DNA of 64,000 bases from Monarcha castaneiventris obscurior (GCA_026261815.1 JAMPIT010000434.1:14629001-14693000), one strand, 5' to 3'; shown: positions 13,001-28,000, counted from the stretch's first letter. Program-made: numbers and translations. Notes: generated by a model from the letters alone, not told the origin.

Positions 13001-16000
13001 GGGTTTTCCATGCCTGTTCTGCTCAGTCTCCAAACTAGAAACACATCTATTTTCCTTTCACAAATGTGTTTTAAAAATCTGATAGACTGGTATCTAAGAA
13101 GATAAAAAAGTGTTTCTCCAGAAGTGGGAAAATTATTTGGAATTACTTGTAACGCCACAGATCCACCCAGCCTTAAAGACTGTTATTATGAAATTAATAT
13201 AAACATATGCCATGTTTAAAATATTCTATGTATTAAACAACTACCTTTTTTTTTCTTCAAGCAGAAAATTTTGTTAAAAGAGGTGGTAGGGAAAAAAAAA
13301 AAGAAAAAAGAGAAAACAAAACGGCAATAAATAGAAATACAAAACAAAACTAGTTTTGAGTAGAAATAAAGCCAACAGACAGCTAGCCATCCTTTATGGA
13401 AAAAAGTTTGGGGTTTTTTTCAACCAATTAATATCAGACTGGCTGCTGAAGTTAAGAATACAATTACAGAACAGTTATTTGTTCTGATATTTAATGGAAA
13501 TGTCAAATGAGAGTGCAACAGAAAAGGAAAAATCTCTCAATAAATCATAACACAAATCTTAAAGGGAAACAATCTGCTTAGTGCAATTGTAGAATAATTC
13601 TGTCTGCCCTTAGACATCATGTAAGTAGTCAGCCGGGAGGGCAGCCTCCCCCAGAAGGCGGTAAACACTGTAGAAGTCAGTGTGAGTCTCTAACAGCACC
13701 AATAAGCAAGTGTGAGACAGTGCCAACCCCAAGCGGCGCGGGCGCTGCTCCGGGCGGGGAGCTGCGGCCCAGGCCCGTACCTCTTGTCCGCCGTGGCGCC
13801 GTGCCGCGGGCCCTGCGAGTGCCGGCTGCCCCTCAGGGCCGCCCGGCCGCCCTGGCTGCTGTTCCGCGCCCCGGGGGCGGCCGCGGCCCGGAGCCCGGCC
13901 CAGGGCTGCTCCTCGTTCCTGTGGAGCGGCACGGAGGTGCGGATGGCAGAGATGACGTGGCCGGGGTAGGCAGAGAGCGAGTCCTCGTGGTGGGCGCTCT
14001 GGTGGGCCAGAGCCCGGTCCGAGGCCGGGAAGTGGCGGCCCGGGCGGCGGTAGCCGCGCTCCCGGTAATAGGCGGGGAGGCAGGGCCGCGTCTGCTCCAT
14101 CACCCCGCCGCTGCAGCTCCGCGAGCAGGCGGACCAGGGGCCCCAGCTGCCCCACAGGCCGGGCACTCCGGAACTGCTGTCCTCAGGGGCATCTCCTTGC
14201 TCTTCTATCCTCTGCGGTACCTGCAGACACAACACACACGCTTAGGAATCACAATTCACAGTGGAATACGAAGAGAGCATGCATACCGCGGTGCTCAGCC
14301 ATTCACTCTACAGTCACAAGTGAACGGGAATGACTTAAGAAGTAACTTGTCTTATTCCCTGCCTGTCAAAGGACTGTCAGTGTAGGAGGAGGTTTCCTAC
14401 AGCCATCAACCATTCGGACAAAAAGTTTGGGGTTGGTTGTTTTGGGGTTTGGGGGTTTTTGTGGTGGTTTTTTTGTTTTTTGTTTGGTTGGGTTTTCGAG
14501 TTGGCTTTTTTGTTGTTGTTGTTTTTGTTTCAGACTATCTGGATAGGAATAGATTTTCTTTGTTCTCAGCAGTGGAAAACATTGCATGATGCAAACCTTG
14601 GAAATGTGTTATAATATTACCAAAAGCAGGAAATAAGGTCATTTTTGGTAATGAAATTGGGTTAACAGACACTCACTGCTCTGCTGCACTCTGATGCTTC
14701 AACAATGGATAGTGCTGGTGATTGCAGTAATATTTCAGCAACTCCCATCTAATGTGGAACTTTTTATGAAAGCAATAATATAAGAGAACAGGTTGATTTC
14801 CAGCCAACCAAAAATGCTGCTATAGTTAACTCTTATATTACCACTCTTGCCCCAGTCCCCACATGACCACTTCAAGATGACACACTCAATCCTACATTCA
14901 CAGAAATTCCCATCAAACTCAATAAAAGATGGAACAAATTGTTGGTCTCTGGTGTTCAGTGCCACGTAGTCCATACTCACCATTCAGCAGCACAAGGAAA
15001 GTGAAAGAAAGAAGCCCAGAGGGAAAGGGTCCTTCTCATGAAAGAAGCCAGGAAGGATTAGGAAGGGCAGGGTCTCTCCACAAGGAGAGTTAACCCCTCA
15101 AGCCAAATATTTTAAACATCCTGACCTTATGACTGGAAAGGTATCAGCACAGCCAGGAAGTTACAATCATCCATCCCCATCTCCCTGTGGACTTGTGCTC
15201 AAAGGTTTACCCTTGCTTGGAGCTAGATACAGCCAGGATTTCTCAGTGTTTTGCCCTGAACAAAGTACTCAAACTTGTCGTTTTTCTCTTGCTTCTCTTG
15301 ACCAACTAGTTGAATCACAAGTTTCTAAAGCAGGTTTCCAATGTCTGATTCTCACAATTACTAATATGCTGAACATTCTTTTAAATTAGCATCATTTAAG
15401 TAGTTTATTAATTCTCTGAACAAGCTTTGTACTGACAAGCACACACAGGCATCAGCTGGGAGACAAGAAAAGACACTGTCCACAAACATGTTTGCCATAC
15501 CTCTCCAGCTCTATTCTAGCACAGCTACCTCAAAATGAGCTTTGGAAAGCCAGCCTTGTCTGTCACTTCTCCCCCCTTCACAGCATGAGAACCGAAACCC
15601 ATAAGTTGCATTAATAATTTTGCCTCAAACAGTATTGTATAATAGCAAAAGATTACCATCTACACACTTTGCCTCTCATCACAGCCACCACACGCTGTGG
15701 TAACTGAGCTGTGCCCCACCTCTGCCAGGGAGCACACATTCCTCATCAGCAGGCTGGAGACATGGCAGGCTGGGCTGGAACGTGGTTTGCAAACAAGGCT
15801 TGAATACAGCATTACAATACAACAAGCCAAGCCAGAGCAGGGTTTGTGGTGCTGCTGTGTAATAGTCGGTTGTGGTCTACATAATCTGAAACATTTCCCC
15901 CCTCTGAGGCTGCTCTCACACTTTCATCACCAACCACAGAAAAAACTGCATTTAATTATAACTTCTGATTAATAAAAAGCATCTGCATTACTACGATATG

Positions 16001-19000
16001 TTACCCATTTCTCCAATGTTATTTGAAAACAGGAGCAGATGTTTCTGTATTTAATGTCTTTTTTCCTGTGCATACCCCATTTGGCATCAGCCTTTAAAAT
16101 CCAATAGCCCGTACAACCTAATACTGCATAATGTCAGACTTACAACATGCAGCAAGGTCTTTCTGGCTGCTACATTTGCTTTCATATCCAATAAGAGAAC
16201 ACCACTGGCTCACACTTTGACCAACTAAACAAGCTGTTCTTCAGTTTGTGATTTTTCCAGTGAATATCCACTGCCCATACTTACAGCATGCATTAATGTG
16301 CTCTACCTCTATGTAGATGTAAAATGGTAATGGCTACACACAGAGAGTCTTCTGGTCTGAACTCAGTCTGCAGTAAAATTTACTTACTGTAAAACTAATA
16401 GTCCTTTGTTATAAGACAAGTAAGGTTTCACTTGTTTGGATTACTTCCTAATCATTTCTACAATGATTCAGGACACCTGTTTTTTAAAATGCCAAAGACA
16501 CTCATTGCAGGCAACAACTAAAAGCTATTAATCTACAAGTAATTCAAGGTCTAACTAACATAAGAAATGTATCATTTTGTAGAAATAGAAACTGAATAAT
16601 GAAAAGTGTCAACCTGCTACAGAGAGAACCTTCTGGCTGCCAAACTTCATTGCAGCAAGAATTAGTTCAGATAAAATCATACTTCATATGACTGAAGGCA
16701 ATGTAATGTCACATCCCCAAATCTTCATAGTGAAAGAGTTGTAGACACAGCACAAGGGGGTTTAATAGAGCTAATTAAGGAAGAACATGAAAATAAAACT
16801 TTAAGAAAAGTAACATTATAATATCTTATACTGATAGACAAATTCATCAATACTACTTAGTTGTAAGATAACAGTATTTTGAGATGGGAGTTTTCAATAG
16901 CAAATCAGGTTATGAACTATTTATTTTCTTACTTTTCTTACTGTTTTCTTACTTTGAGTAAGATACGGGCTACAGAGGAATCTTTAGAGAAGATGATGTG
17001 ATTAATAGCATAATCTACTCAGTGAATTCTACTATGAAAGGCTGAATAAACTGAAGCTGCTTAGTTTAAGGAATGAAAAATAGAGGGGGCAATAATGACA
17101 CTTCCAAACAGTTTACATAAATAAATACAAAGAGCTGTTCCTTTTCTCTTTGCAGTAAACTGTTCTTGTCTATAGCCAACACACAAATAACCATGGATTT
17201 AAATTTAATCAAATTTGATCCAAATTAAAGGAGGAAAACTACTTAGAGGGAAGGCAAACAAAGCATGGAAACAGATTGCCTGAGGAGATCCGAGCAGCAC
17301 TGAGACCAACCCTAAAGCTATCCCATGCAAAACGAGGTGTCACTGACCCTTCCCCAGGGCCGAGGAGCTGAATTACAGCACTCACAGGCCAGTTCCCATC
17401 CTCTGATCCTGTGATTTCCAGGTAACTTTGTAGAAATTCTGCCACAGCTCTATGATATAACCAAGAACTTACAGGTAGCTACAGGATTCAGCTGACGTAT
17501 TTCAGAACATCTCAGACATACCACATACTCAGAGATCCCTGACATTAGATGCCTTCTTCTCTTGCTTTAAGAAATACCCATTAAAATCACACTTTCTGAA
17601 GGGAAGAGTGTGAGCCTGCACTGGGGAATAAGTGAAATGCAAACTGAACTTTTCTTGCCAAGTCATGAGAGTAATTTCTTTAAGAGAATCACATAGCCTG
17701 TAAAAATAGAGAGATCAACTAACCCATTTAATCTACTTTCCCATAGTCCATGATTGATTCCTTCACTAGGTGACCTAGACTCATTCTAACTATAAATGCA
17801 CCACCAAAAAGATTTTTATCTACTGCAAGTTAATCAAAGTTAGAGCAAATATTTTGCTCTACAATCTCAATTTCTTTTCCCCTTTAATGTCCCCCTTTCC
17901 TGCTTTCCTACACATTTTTCAGTTATTTGCAAGCCAAGGCTTGGAAGTAGACACAGTACCATTCACTAAATGCAGCTCTACAATAAACAATGTAAAGAAA
18001 AGTAAGACAAGTTTTCAGGTGTGCAAGTGCTTGCAATTTCTACAATTGCACTACCTCCTATTAAATTGCTATCAAAAATTCGTTAAATGAGAAATTTGCT
18101 TCACAATGACTGTTATGTACCAAATATCTTCCAATCTGCCACCTTTCAACCCATGAGTGGCAAACGGAATTGAGGCTGGATTTTAAGAAGGGTAGTTTAG
18201 AGGCCACCCCCTTCCTTTACTCATCAGTACCCTGCATCTTGTTCTGTTCCTTTTCCCCAGTTATCTTGTATTTTGTCACTTTCGTACACTGGAGCTGCAC
18301 TAAATACAGGTTTTATTCTAAAAGTTTGTTGGGTTTTTTTTTTTTTCTGAAAACCTATGGAATTAAGCATACTACTGGCAAGCTGACATAGATGACATTT
18401 TAAATAGAAAAATAGTTTAATTCATGTAATTCAGCAATCACTCTGATCCTGGGTCAAAAATTCAGCAAAAATTAGGAGTACACAAGCTATAGACATTCAG
18501 TGCCAATTTCTAGTACTGCCTCTGTCAGAATTTAGAAATAAGATCCACATCTCAGGATTTCAGCAGCAGTTGTTGAAACTATACTATGCAAGAATGTCCC
18601 TGAAGAGGAAACGTCACATGAACTGAAAGCTACAGCTACTTAAAATGTAACTTGTTGTGCCCAAAGACAATGGCAGACAACGCAGTACTGATCTGACAAA
18701 CACTAACTTTAAATACTGTGAGGCTCTTCATCCTATTAAACTATAGCTTAAATACAAATTAACTGTTCAGAAAAGTTGGGGGCGTGGATGGTTAGATCAG
18801 AGGCCCATTTAACTCAGTACTGTGTTTCTGACTGAGGGAAGAAGCAAAATTTTAGGAAAGTGTAAAAACCAGGACATATTCAGAGACATCCAGGGACCCT
18901 CTGCTTACAGCTAGTCAGTAATTTAGGGGCCTCCTTCAGCTAAACATCATGTTCCAATTGTTTTTCATACCCACTACTGGACTTACTGTCCATAAATAAA

Positions 19001-22000
19001 ATTAATACCTTCTTTATCATATTTTTAATCTTGGCTTCCAAAAGATTGTACATTTTCCATTGAAAAAGTGATTCTCTTTGCTCTGGGCTGACAATTTCAC
19101 TATGTGTCCCAAATTTTTCTTTGTGATAATGAAGAATGATCATTCTGTATTCTCCTACACCATAATATGATGTCTGGTTTGCAATTGCTAACACAATCCA
19201 GTTCCAGGATCTCTTTCTGAAATTCAGCAGTCCTAATCTGTTCGGTTTCTTTTTGTAAGGAATTCCTCATTCTCAGCACCTTTTCCACTCCTACATTCTT
19301 ACACAGGTGTGCAGTGCTGCACACAGTACTCCAAATGTGAATTAATGATGGAGTTTCACAGGAATAATGATTATAATGCTTGGTGACAGTATATACCTTT
19401 TAGCCAGCTACACAGTTAAGCTGTTATAGGCAGAGACAATGTTACTAGGTATTCTGTAGATATTAAGCATGCTATAGCAATCCAAACTCAAAACTGAAAA
19501 GGGATACAATAGCAAGCTTTAAGCCCGGAGATATCTAAAGCAAGTCAGACATTTCTGGTATTTTTTACCATTTCAGTTTAGATACAATAATGTTATTAGA
19601 TATCATAAATTTAATTTTTAACATATTATCCAGTAATTCTTTTTTCTGGGTAAATGCCCAGAATGGAAATGGACTCACAAACAAATTAACTACAGTATTT
19701 TTCTAAATATATATCTGAAAGGGATGTAACAGGCATAAATGTATGTTTCTCAAAGCTTTATGGTACTACTTTCCCCCAAAGGCAAAGAAATCATATCCAG
19801 AAAAACATTTTATCACCTGCTCAGGAAAATGCTACCAGTGGTATTCACTGAGTTAACTCACACTCACAGACTGGATGCAAAGTGGAATTAACAGACACCA
19901 GTATGTCTTACTTTCAGCTGCTACTACCCTCTTTGTCCTGTGCTTCCCAGAGCAAAGAGCCCCTGTAAATTCTGTTCATATTCCCCAAAACCCTTCAGGC
20001 TTTAGGCGTTTGTTCATTGTCTTTCCTATGGTCCTTCTTCTCATTACCCCACATATGATAACCCAGCTATGACACCCCACTGTCCCCATCATTATTAAAG
20101 GACTATCAAGGCACTTGGAAAACTACTCCTTATTTTTTCTGTTACTCCAGGGTTGCTCTTTATTTTACAGTTCTCACTAATTAAAGATTTTACTAGCACA
20201 CTAGTGCTTGTGACTAGCCTGTCACAAAGGATATACATGCAGCTTTTACCACAGCCAGGGTCAGACTGACTGAGGATCCAAAACACCAGTAAAATAGTAT
20301 ATTGATACTATGTAAAATGCATATGTCATATTTGGGATGAGATGAACACAGCATTCTTCATGAACATTCACCTTTCGGGAAGATATTTGATCAATGATCA
20401 AGCCACAAAGTAGAAGCTGGACTTCACCTTCTTAAAATTTCAAGAGTGTAAAAACAAAACCAGTCAGACTCCTAGAAATGAGACCTGAACTGCTGCTCAG
20501 AGCAGAGCATGCCAAATTCTGAGTGGGCTGAGGAAATGATAGTTTTAAAACCTGTTCAAGTGAAACATTATTGTATTTCTCTGCCAGTGTTGTAAATACA
20601 TCTATGGAACTCTTTTAATTCTGTCACTAATCTGTGCATCTTAAAGGAATATTCTTCCAGTATTAGTTCAACTGATTTCCAATAAAGTCCATACATATAT
20701 AACCATGACAATTTCCCAGCAGCAAGGCCTTGCAGTCCATTTTATATATGTTCATTTGAAACAACCATATTTTTTATGCCTCTTATAAGAAACGTGGAAC
20801 ATTGGTGGTTTGATAAAAAAAAATCTACCAAGCCCCTCCCCCCACTCCAAACTTGCAGATAATTTCTTGGATCTCTCAAGGCTAGCAGAAAAAGGGAGCA
20901 GAGGCCAAACAAAACATCATGACACTATGTGTACATGTCTGCCTGGTTCGTATGCTCAGCTATTTTAATCCTTCAGTGCATTTTGGAAGCCTTTAATCAA
21001 AGAAGTAGTAAACCATTTGAATTTTACAGTACGTGGTAAGTGTAAATATTACCAACTTAAACGATTTGGGTTTCCGTTCTTTGTATCAAATCTCTGTCTG
21101 AACATCTGTGCCTGTGAAGATTAAAGGGCTAAAAAGCCTGGAAATAGAAGACCTTTGTATTCACAAATCACTGAAGGGAGTTACAATGCCTGGACAGCTT
21201 CACTGCCCCTTCAGCCAACTTTGACCACATCTGAAGAAACCTTAACATTATTTGAATAGTCTAGAAAGTAAACAGCTCTGAAAAAGATTCAGAACAGTTT
21301 TTGTGCCAATAAAGCTTGACGATTCCCCCAAGTCTGGCTAATTTTTTCACACCAAGACCACCTCCATTGCACTCTAGGAGATTAGTGTTTTAAGGAAGAG
21401 GTTTCTTTCCACTCTTCTGTGGGACCATTAAGTGCTCTCAAGTAACCGACAGCTCACTCCTGACCTCACTTCTATCACTTCTATACAACCACTCTTTATC
21501 CATGGTAGGATTGCTTCTCATTTACAGTAAGGTAAAGATGATAAGCATCAGGCCCTCACTATATCGCAAATTAGGCTCCTTTCTTTTTAAAACTATTCCC
21601 TCACCATTCACTATCATTTGAAGCCTAAGTCACTAACCTTATATTACCCTTGGCCTCCTCCAGGTCAGCCATCTACAGCTGTGACAAAGTTGGTGCCATT
21701 CTATTTACTTCTACACTTAGAAAAATTCTTTGGGATCCACATGTGGTAGAAAAACACATTTTATTTATTCTGTAGTTGCCGTAACACCTCTCCAGAAACA
21801 GACAGGACAAGTTGTTATAGAAAGCAACATTCCCTAACAGAAGAACTCATCTGTGAATCCAAAAAGCTTCTCATCTTTATCATCCCTCTCATCCAAAGCT
21901 TGGCAGAACTAGCATGCAGAACTGCTCTGAAGATGAGAAACTTATCTATGACCCTGTAAGCTCACCTGCACTGGAATCCAACTGGAACTGTCACATTTTC

Positions 22001-25000
22001 ATCTTTTCTTTCAGAGAAACACAGAACTCCCTCTCTGAGCTTAAAGAAGTCAGTATTTTTTAATTTAAAGATAAAAGTTCACAGGTCCATGATAAAGCAG
22101 ACTAAAAACAACAAAAAACACTGACCTTGATTTTTCAAAGAGTATATTCTCATAAAAAAATGTATCCTTATACTGTCTCCTTTCCCCAAACAAAGGTGAA
22201 TTTTATTTCCTAACCACTTTAATCCACAACACCAAGGACAGAGAATTAGTAACAACACAGAGATAGCAAGAGAATTCTTTCATCCATTGTTCTAAATAGT
22301 CTGTTGCACTAAAAGGCTAATTTTAAAGGAAAAGTCTTGTCATGGACTAAATCACCTCTCCTGTTTCCTAAGGATTATTGCAATTAGAATAGCAACATCA
22401 TTAGCCAGAAAGATTCTATTTTACCAAAGGTTATGAATGGAACAGATGTATATCTGTAAAGTCAAGTATCTGTGCTGAAGGCAAGCAGATATTCTGACCA
22501 GTGAAATACTGCAAGAAAAATATGGACTCCCTTGCATTTGGAAGCGTTTTATAGAAGTGGTGGGTATGAAAATACACTCATAATGGACAGCAGTTATCCT
22601 ATAAACAAAAACACTACCAGAAAACAAAGGGTGACACCTGTAACCATTGGTTGCAAAGGAACAGCAGCTGTGTGCAAACCCACAGTGACTAAGCCTCTCC
22701 AGTGCAGTCCAGTTTAGTTACACAGCCCAGCCAGACAGACCCCGGTGACTTTGCAGTGGCTGTTAGCAAGAGATGAGTTCCAGCTCAGCAAATCCTGACA
22801 AGTGACACACTTGAGTCACTGCTGACCGTAGGGCACAGCTTCACCCTGCCTGGACTGCAAGGAAGAACACAGCCTTCCCTTCCAAGCCTCTGCTTTGGAG
22901 CTTATGTAAAAGCAAGGTGGAGACCAGCTGTGGTGGAGGTCCCAGGGTGCTCCTTACAATTGTTAGGCTTTAGTCCTGGTGCCTGGCCAAAAGCCAAGCT
23001 TAGATATTAACTACTTTGTCTTATTTCAGTTTTCTCCAGTGCTTCAAGGATATAGCAGACTTGCTTCATGCCTCACACTGTACTCTCTTAAGAGTGTGTT
23101 CAAGTAGCCAAATTCCTCAAACTGCTCACCATGACCAAATGAGAGATCTCGGCCATCTTTTCATTCCCCCTGTTCCACTCTTTTCCCTCAGCTCTTGCTC
23201 CTGATCCTGTTTCCTTATTTCTCTTGACTTAGCAGTGATGACCCCTCCACAAGTGTATTTGAATCCAACACAAGAGAGAGGGGGAAAAATAGCCAAAAAA
23301 ACCCCCAAACCAACAAACCCCAACACACATCCCAAAGCACATTAATCTTAAAATTCTATGGGGAGTATAGTCACATTCACTTGATAAATAGTTGCTTTTC
23401 ATAGGAACACTGTGTGTGTGATAAAGATAACATCAGGTTTATTTCTTCTTTAATTTTGAGCCAGCAGAAAGAAATTACACTGAGCCCAAACAAGCTCAAA
23501 ATTCTTTAACAGTATTGTACTGCCCCAATGAAAAGCTTGTAAAAATAAATCCTGCCACTGCTTCCACACAATAAAAATCAGTTTGTTAAGACACTGTACC
23601 TCCATTGAACTCAATACTCATCTAAACTAAGTGGCAAAAAGATATGCATAAATTCAAAGCAATTCTGTTGCTTCAACACCCCTCTTTAGTGCCATAACAG
23701 AAGTAAGATGTTAAAACAAAGCAATATTAATGTCAGAAATTTTATTTGGACAGACTTTACTACTATTTACATTACCAGTTTTGCTAAAATAACTAAGGCA
23801 TAAATATAACTACAGTTTACTTTCTTAACACAGAAACATGTGAGTAGTCACAAATCCACCCAGAAGTGACTTCTGGAAAATTAGGAATACAGACTTTAAT
23901 GGTTGTCTAGGAGAAGGACTGTTTATAGTTTAACCTTCAGTTCACCACAGTATGACACTCATCAGATAAGGTTAAATGTCAATAAAATAAGCACAGGGAG
24001 GGAGAACAGAGAGCTTGACTGCATGATGAGCAGCAGCAGGGCTGTTCATATGTCCAGTAGTGAGGACAAAGCAAGTTAATTGTTCAAATAGCAAGAAAGA
24101 TTTCAGTTTATCCAGCTGCAGAGACCTTGGCTGATTTTAAAAAGCAACTGGCAATTATTTTGTTTCACATAACAAATTTCCCCTTTTATCCTATTATTGA
24201 TGAGTATTTTGGCCTTACAGAGGAGTACGCTTGATATTAGAAATTATATACTATGCACGAGGAATAAATAAGTTTGATTATTAAAACAAAGCTCCAAGAG
24301 ACTTCCAGCCAATGCTACAACTCCTGTCTTCAGCAAAAAAACATAAAAGTCTTTGGCATAAGAATTTTTATTTCTATCTGATGAACATCCCATATTTAAT
24401 GTATTTACATTACTGTACAAACCCGTGCCATCTACAGAGATAGGATTAACAGAGTAGTGCCCTAAGATCAGATGTAGGAACATATAAAGATGGGTTTTGT
24501 TTTTGTTTTTTTTTTTGTGCACTTCTGACAGCAGAGACAGCACTGATTAAAGTAAAGAAGCACAAAAGCTACTTCATACAAAACTCAGGTAGCCATGTAT
24601 TTCTGAAATTCTGTATTGGTCAATTCTGACTTCATATGTCTGACAAGCTTCTAAGACTTTCCTTCAAAAATAATGAAGTCTAAAAGCAGAAAACATTGTC
24701 CAATCAAACCTTTTCCCACAACTTTCGCATTTGGTTTTGTCATTTCCCCATGTCTTAATTCCAATATGTGCACTTCCCTGCTACAGAAGTAATTTGGCTT
24801 ATTCTTCTAGCTATCAGTCCCATACTGTTATGCCAGAAACAGACTTTTGTGCGTGCATCTGAGGAAGCAACTTGCTGAGTTCTGCTCTTCCAGATTTTGT
24901 TGATGAAATTTGTCTTGAAATTAAAAAAAACAAAAAAATGCTGCTTGATAAAGGTCAACTTCTTACCTCACATTAAGCTCGTAAACGTGTCACTTAGTCA

Positions 25001-28000
25001 AGAGTAACCAAATGGTGCTTTAAACAGTTCTAATACACTGAAGCTAAGTAAAAAACTCCTAGAAATATCTACATTGAGCCTGTGAAACTAGTATGCTAGT
25101 ACTAGTAGTGCGACCTTAAACGTGGATTTCAAAAAAATAGAATGAAGGATTTTAAACCACCAAAATTAAAAAAAAAAAAACCAAAAAAAAAAAAACTAAA
25201 CAGAAAATAGTATCTCATGATGTTTTTAAGTGTACTCCAGTCCCAAAAGAAGATCTCACCTGAACTGTAGATGTCTACAGGCACTTACGACTGGATTTCC
25301 ATCAACTGCTCTGGGGATTGTCCTGGGTTTTACCTGATTTTCTCAAAACTTTTAGCGTAAGAAAAAAGTCCCGACTATTTGGAAATATTTTAATGAATTA
25401 CTCAGCCAAATATCCAAATCCAGTTCTCTGGTTTTTTTCCCCTGTCCATAGCCTTCAGAGGAAAAATAACCCTGTGAAGGGTGCACAAGACAAAATCCAT
25501 ACACCCTCCAGTACTGCAGGTTCAAGCATCAGTCATGCTTAGTTTGATGCAAAACACACAGTAAGAACTGGGGTATGGTCTAATGTTTCATTAGACTTCA
25601 GCTCTAGTTATTTGACTCCCCATACTCTACCCTCTGAGTATGCATATAAAGTTAGCAAACACCACTTTCATTATTGACTCTTTTGTTAAAATTGTTCTTT
25701 AAAGCCTTCCCTTGTTGTTCTCCTCCTCTCCCTTTCTTTCTTCCTGCACAACTTCTCTCACATAGAAAGAACCTTGCCAAACAGCAGATACTTCCACCCA
25801 GAAGAGATGGAGATGCCAGCAAATACATGTTGGGGTTACTGCAGGAAAAGAAAGGAAAGAACTTCCACAGCTACAAAGCTGAGAACTCACACTCAAACAT
25901 GTCTGACTCGGCCTTCAGAGTTACTAACAGCCCCACTTGTCTAGAGCTTGTAGATGGGGCAGAAGGTTTGTGAAAAGAGTAATAAGCACCGACTTCCAGT
26001 CTAAGCACAGTCTGGCATAAATAGAATCCTCTCCCGTAGGGTAAAAGCTGAAAATGACAGCCAGCCCTGGGGCCTCTGAGAGATCCTCACTAGGAAACTT
26101 GTGCCTTGCTTGTTCGCAGTAAAAGGGACATCTCTAAGGTGGTTACCATGCCCTTAACTCCCTTTAACTAGTATAGAACACACTCCAGACCCGTGGCATT
26201 TCTCATTCAATTGAAAACAAAGAATCTGATTTTATCTAAATTAATTCCGGGGCTTCCCAGAATGAAGCAATTGTTTCTCTGAGTTACTCTATTTTAGTTA
26301 GTAGATTTATTCCCCCTAAGGCCATTTGGAAGCTGGACTGAAGCATCTCTCCACTGTCAGTGTTACAAAAGAATGTCTAATCAGACAGAGTACTGAAACC
26401 AGAGCAGCAGCATGACCATCTCAACTGCACAACAAAAGAGAAGAAATGTAAGATAGGCAAAAATACTAAATTGTCCTGCAGTTTAGAATAGAGCCCTTGG
26501 GCAGCTTGCTGCAGACTGGACTGTGCCAGTTTCAGACTGCATTATTTCTGACCTCATTTAACTTGTCTTACAAATAGGCTGCACAAGGAGTTAACAGGAC
26601 TTCTGTGTTCTTCTGAAACTCTGACAATCAGACAGCTTCAGGTTTCTAGTCCATACCTATGAGACTATTGTCTAAATAACTTTTTACCCTAAAGACAGTG
26701 GCACATGCACATAAAAAAAAGGAAACCCAGCAAACTTTTATCTTCTTTTAACAGAATAGGGTTTTTGAAAAATACATATCTTGCATTATTATTATTTAAA
26801 AATCTATATTAAAAAGCAAACTTGTTTTTAAATGGTTGATACCTTCAATAATTAATTGGTTGTATTTGCATACCGATTAAGATATGCGAACAACATTGAT
26901 ATGAAGTGACAGTCCATAAAGAGACAGAACAGCATTTAAGGGGTCTTGCCTCAGGTCTGTGGCAGAATCAGCAACACCTGCACGTTGATCCTGATAAACA
27001 TTTGTCCAACACATTCACAGAGACTGAGATAATGGAAATTCTAAATATTATCCAGTCAATATAATCTTCTTTATATCCTCACCATGACGAGTTTTTTTCT
27101 AACATAAAACTTAAGTTTCCTTTGCCTCAGTTTAAATCTATTTCTTCTCATCTCCTCCACCAAACAGAAAAGAACAGCTGGCCATTAGTACTCAAAAGTA
27201 TTTGAAGATTATATCTGCCTCTAGCACCAGTCTTCCAATCTTTAGAATAAATAATATTAATTCATTCAAACTTCCCTCAGAGGTAAGAATTTAAAATCTC
27301 TTAAGGATAATCCCTGCTGCTCTCCGTTTCTCTCCAATTGTCCTCTGCTTTCCTGAAAAGCAGTGCAAAAACCCAAGGATTCCGGCCAAGACCTCACTAA
27401 TGCTGAGCAGGATGGAAAGGAAGGCTGCAAGCCTTCTTAGAGATGCCAACGTCTAGGGTGAGTGAGCCATCCACAAGAGCACAACAGGAAATTCCAGAAA
27501 GTTTCCAGCTTCAATCTCTAGCAATTTGAATAGCAAGAGTGGTTTGGGTCCAGCTTCTGTTTCAGACATTTCTATCTCTGCAAGAGAAAGAGCTGCCTAT
27601 GAGCAACTGAGTGGTTCTCTACTCACTCCATGTCTGCTCTTACTCACAGGAATTCTTTTTTTCCGAGTCTTACATGATGAAAATGCTCTAAAGCTTTAGT
27701 AACTATTTGTGACCAACAATACACCATACAATTACTCAGCTAATTAACAATGATAAGCCTCTTTCAACCAAGTATATATTTACTAAAAAAAAAAAAAAAA
27801 GGAAGAAGAAACCAAAGAAACCCCACTTGTACAAAACAGAAGTAATTTATTCCCAGAACTTTATTCAGATTGCATTGCTTTACACATCTTACTTTAATAT
27901 TTTCACATTTACCTTTCAGTACACAAAGTCTGATGTTTCCAATGCTTACCTTTCTGTGTTCAATTGAAGGTTGTGGGATGACAAACTGAAATCCCAGCAC

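Larger units (their letters stand above)
4017..13780. other. THSD4 intron between coding exons 3 and 4
   Basis: This is a 9.8-kb intron, mostly AT-rich and without convincing exons. It holds a GAT microsatellite (5317-5355), an exon-like or SINE-like segment (about 7790-7956), a moderately GC-rich patch (about 12020-12240) that I cannot assign, and a G-rich run at 12823-12866. The remainder shows nothing I can name. Confidence 0.6.
14221..27949. other. THSD4 intron between coding exons 2 and 3
   Basis: This is a 13.7-kb AT-rich intron. Recognisable contents are a G/T-rich tract next to exon 3 (14426-14530), decayed CR1 copies at about 17030-17460, 18775-19420 and 26995-27440, a C/A-rich tract (23293-23335) and A-runs near 25168-25197. 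I find no further exon. Confidence 0.6.

Noticed and set aside
13720..14385. A 221-codon open frame antisense to THSD4 exon 3
   Set aside because: It is a shadow of the GC-rich coding exon on the other strand. The minus-strand frame contains the TSP1 repeat and has proper splice sites.
17640..17790. Possible further CR1 tail ('aagagaatcacatagcctgt...gagatcaactaaccca')
   Set aside because: Only a few short words agree with CR1 and not in a convincing continuous order.
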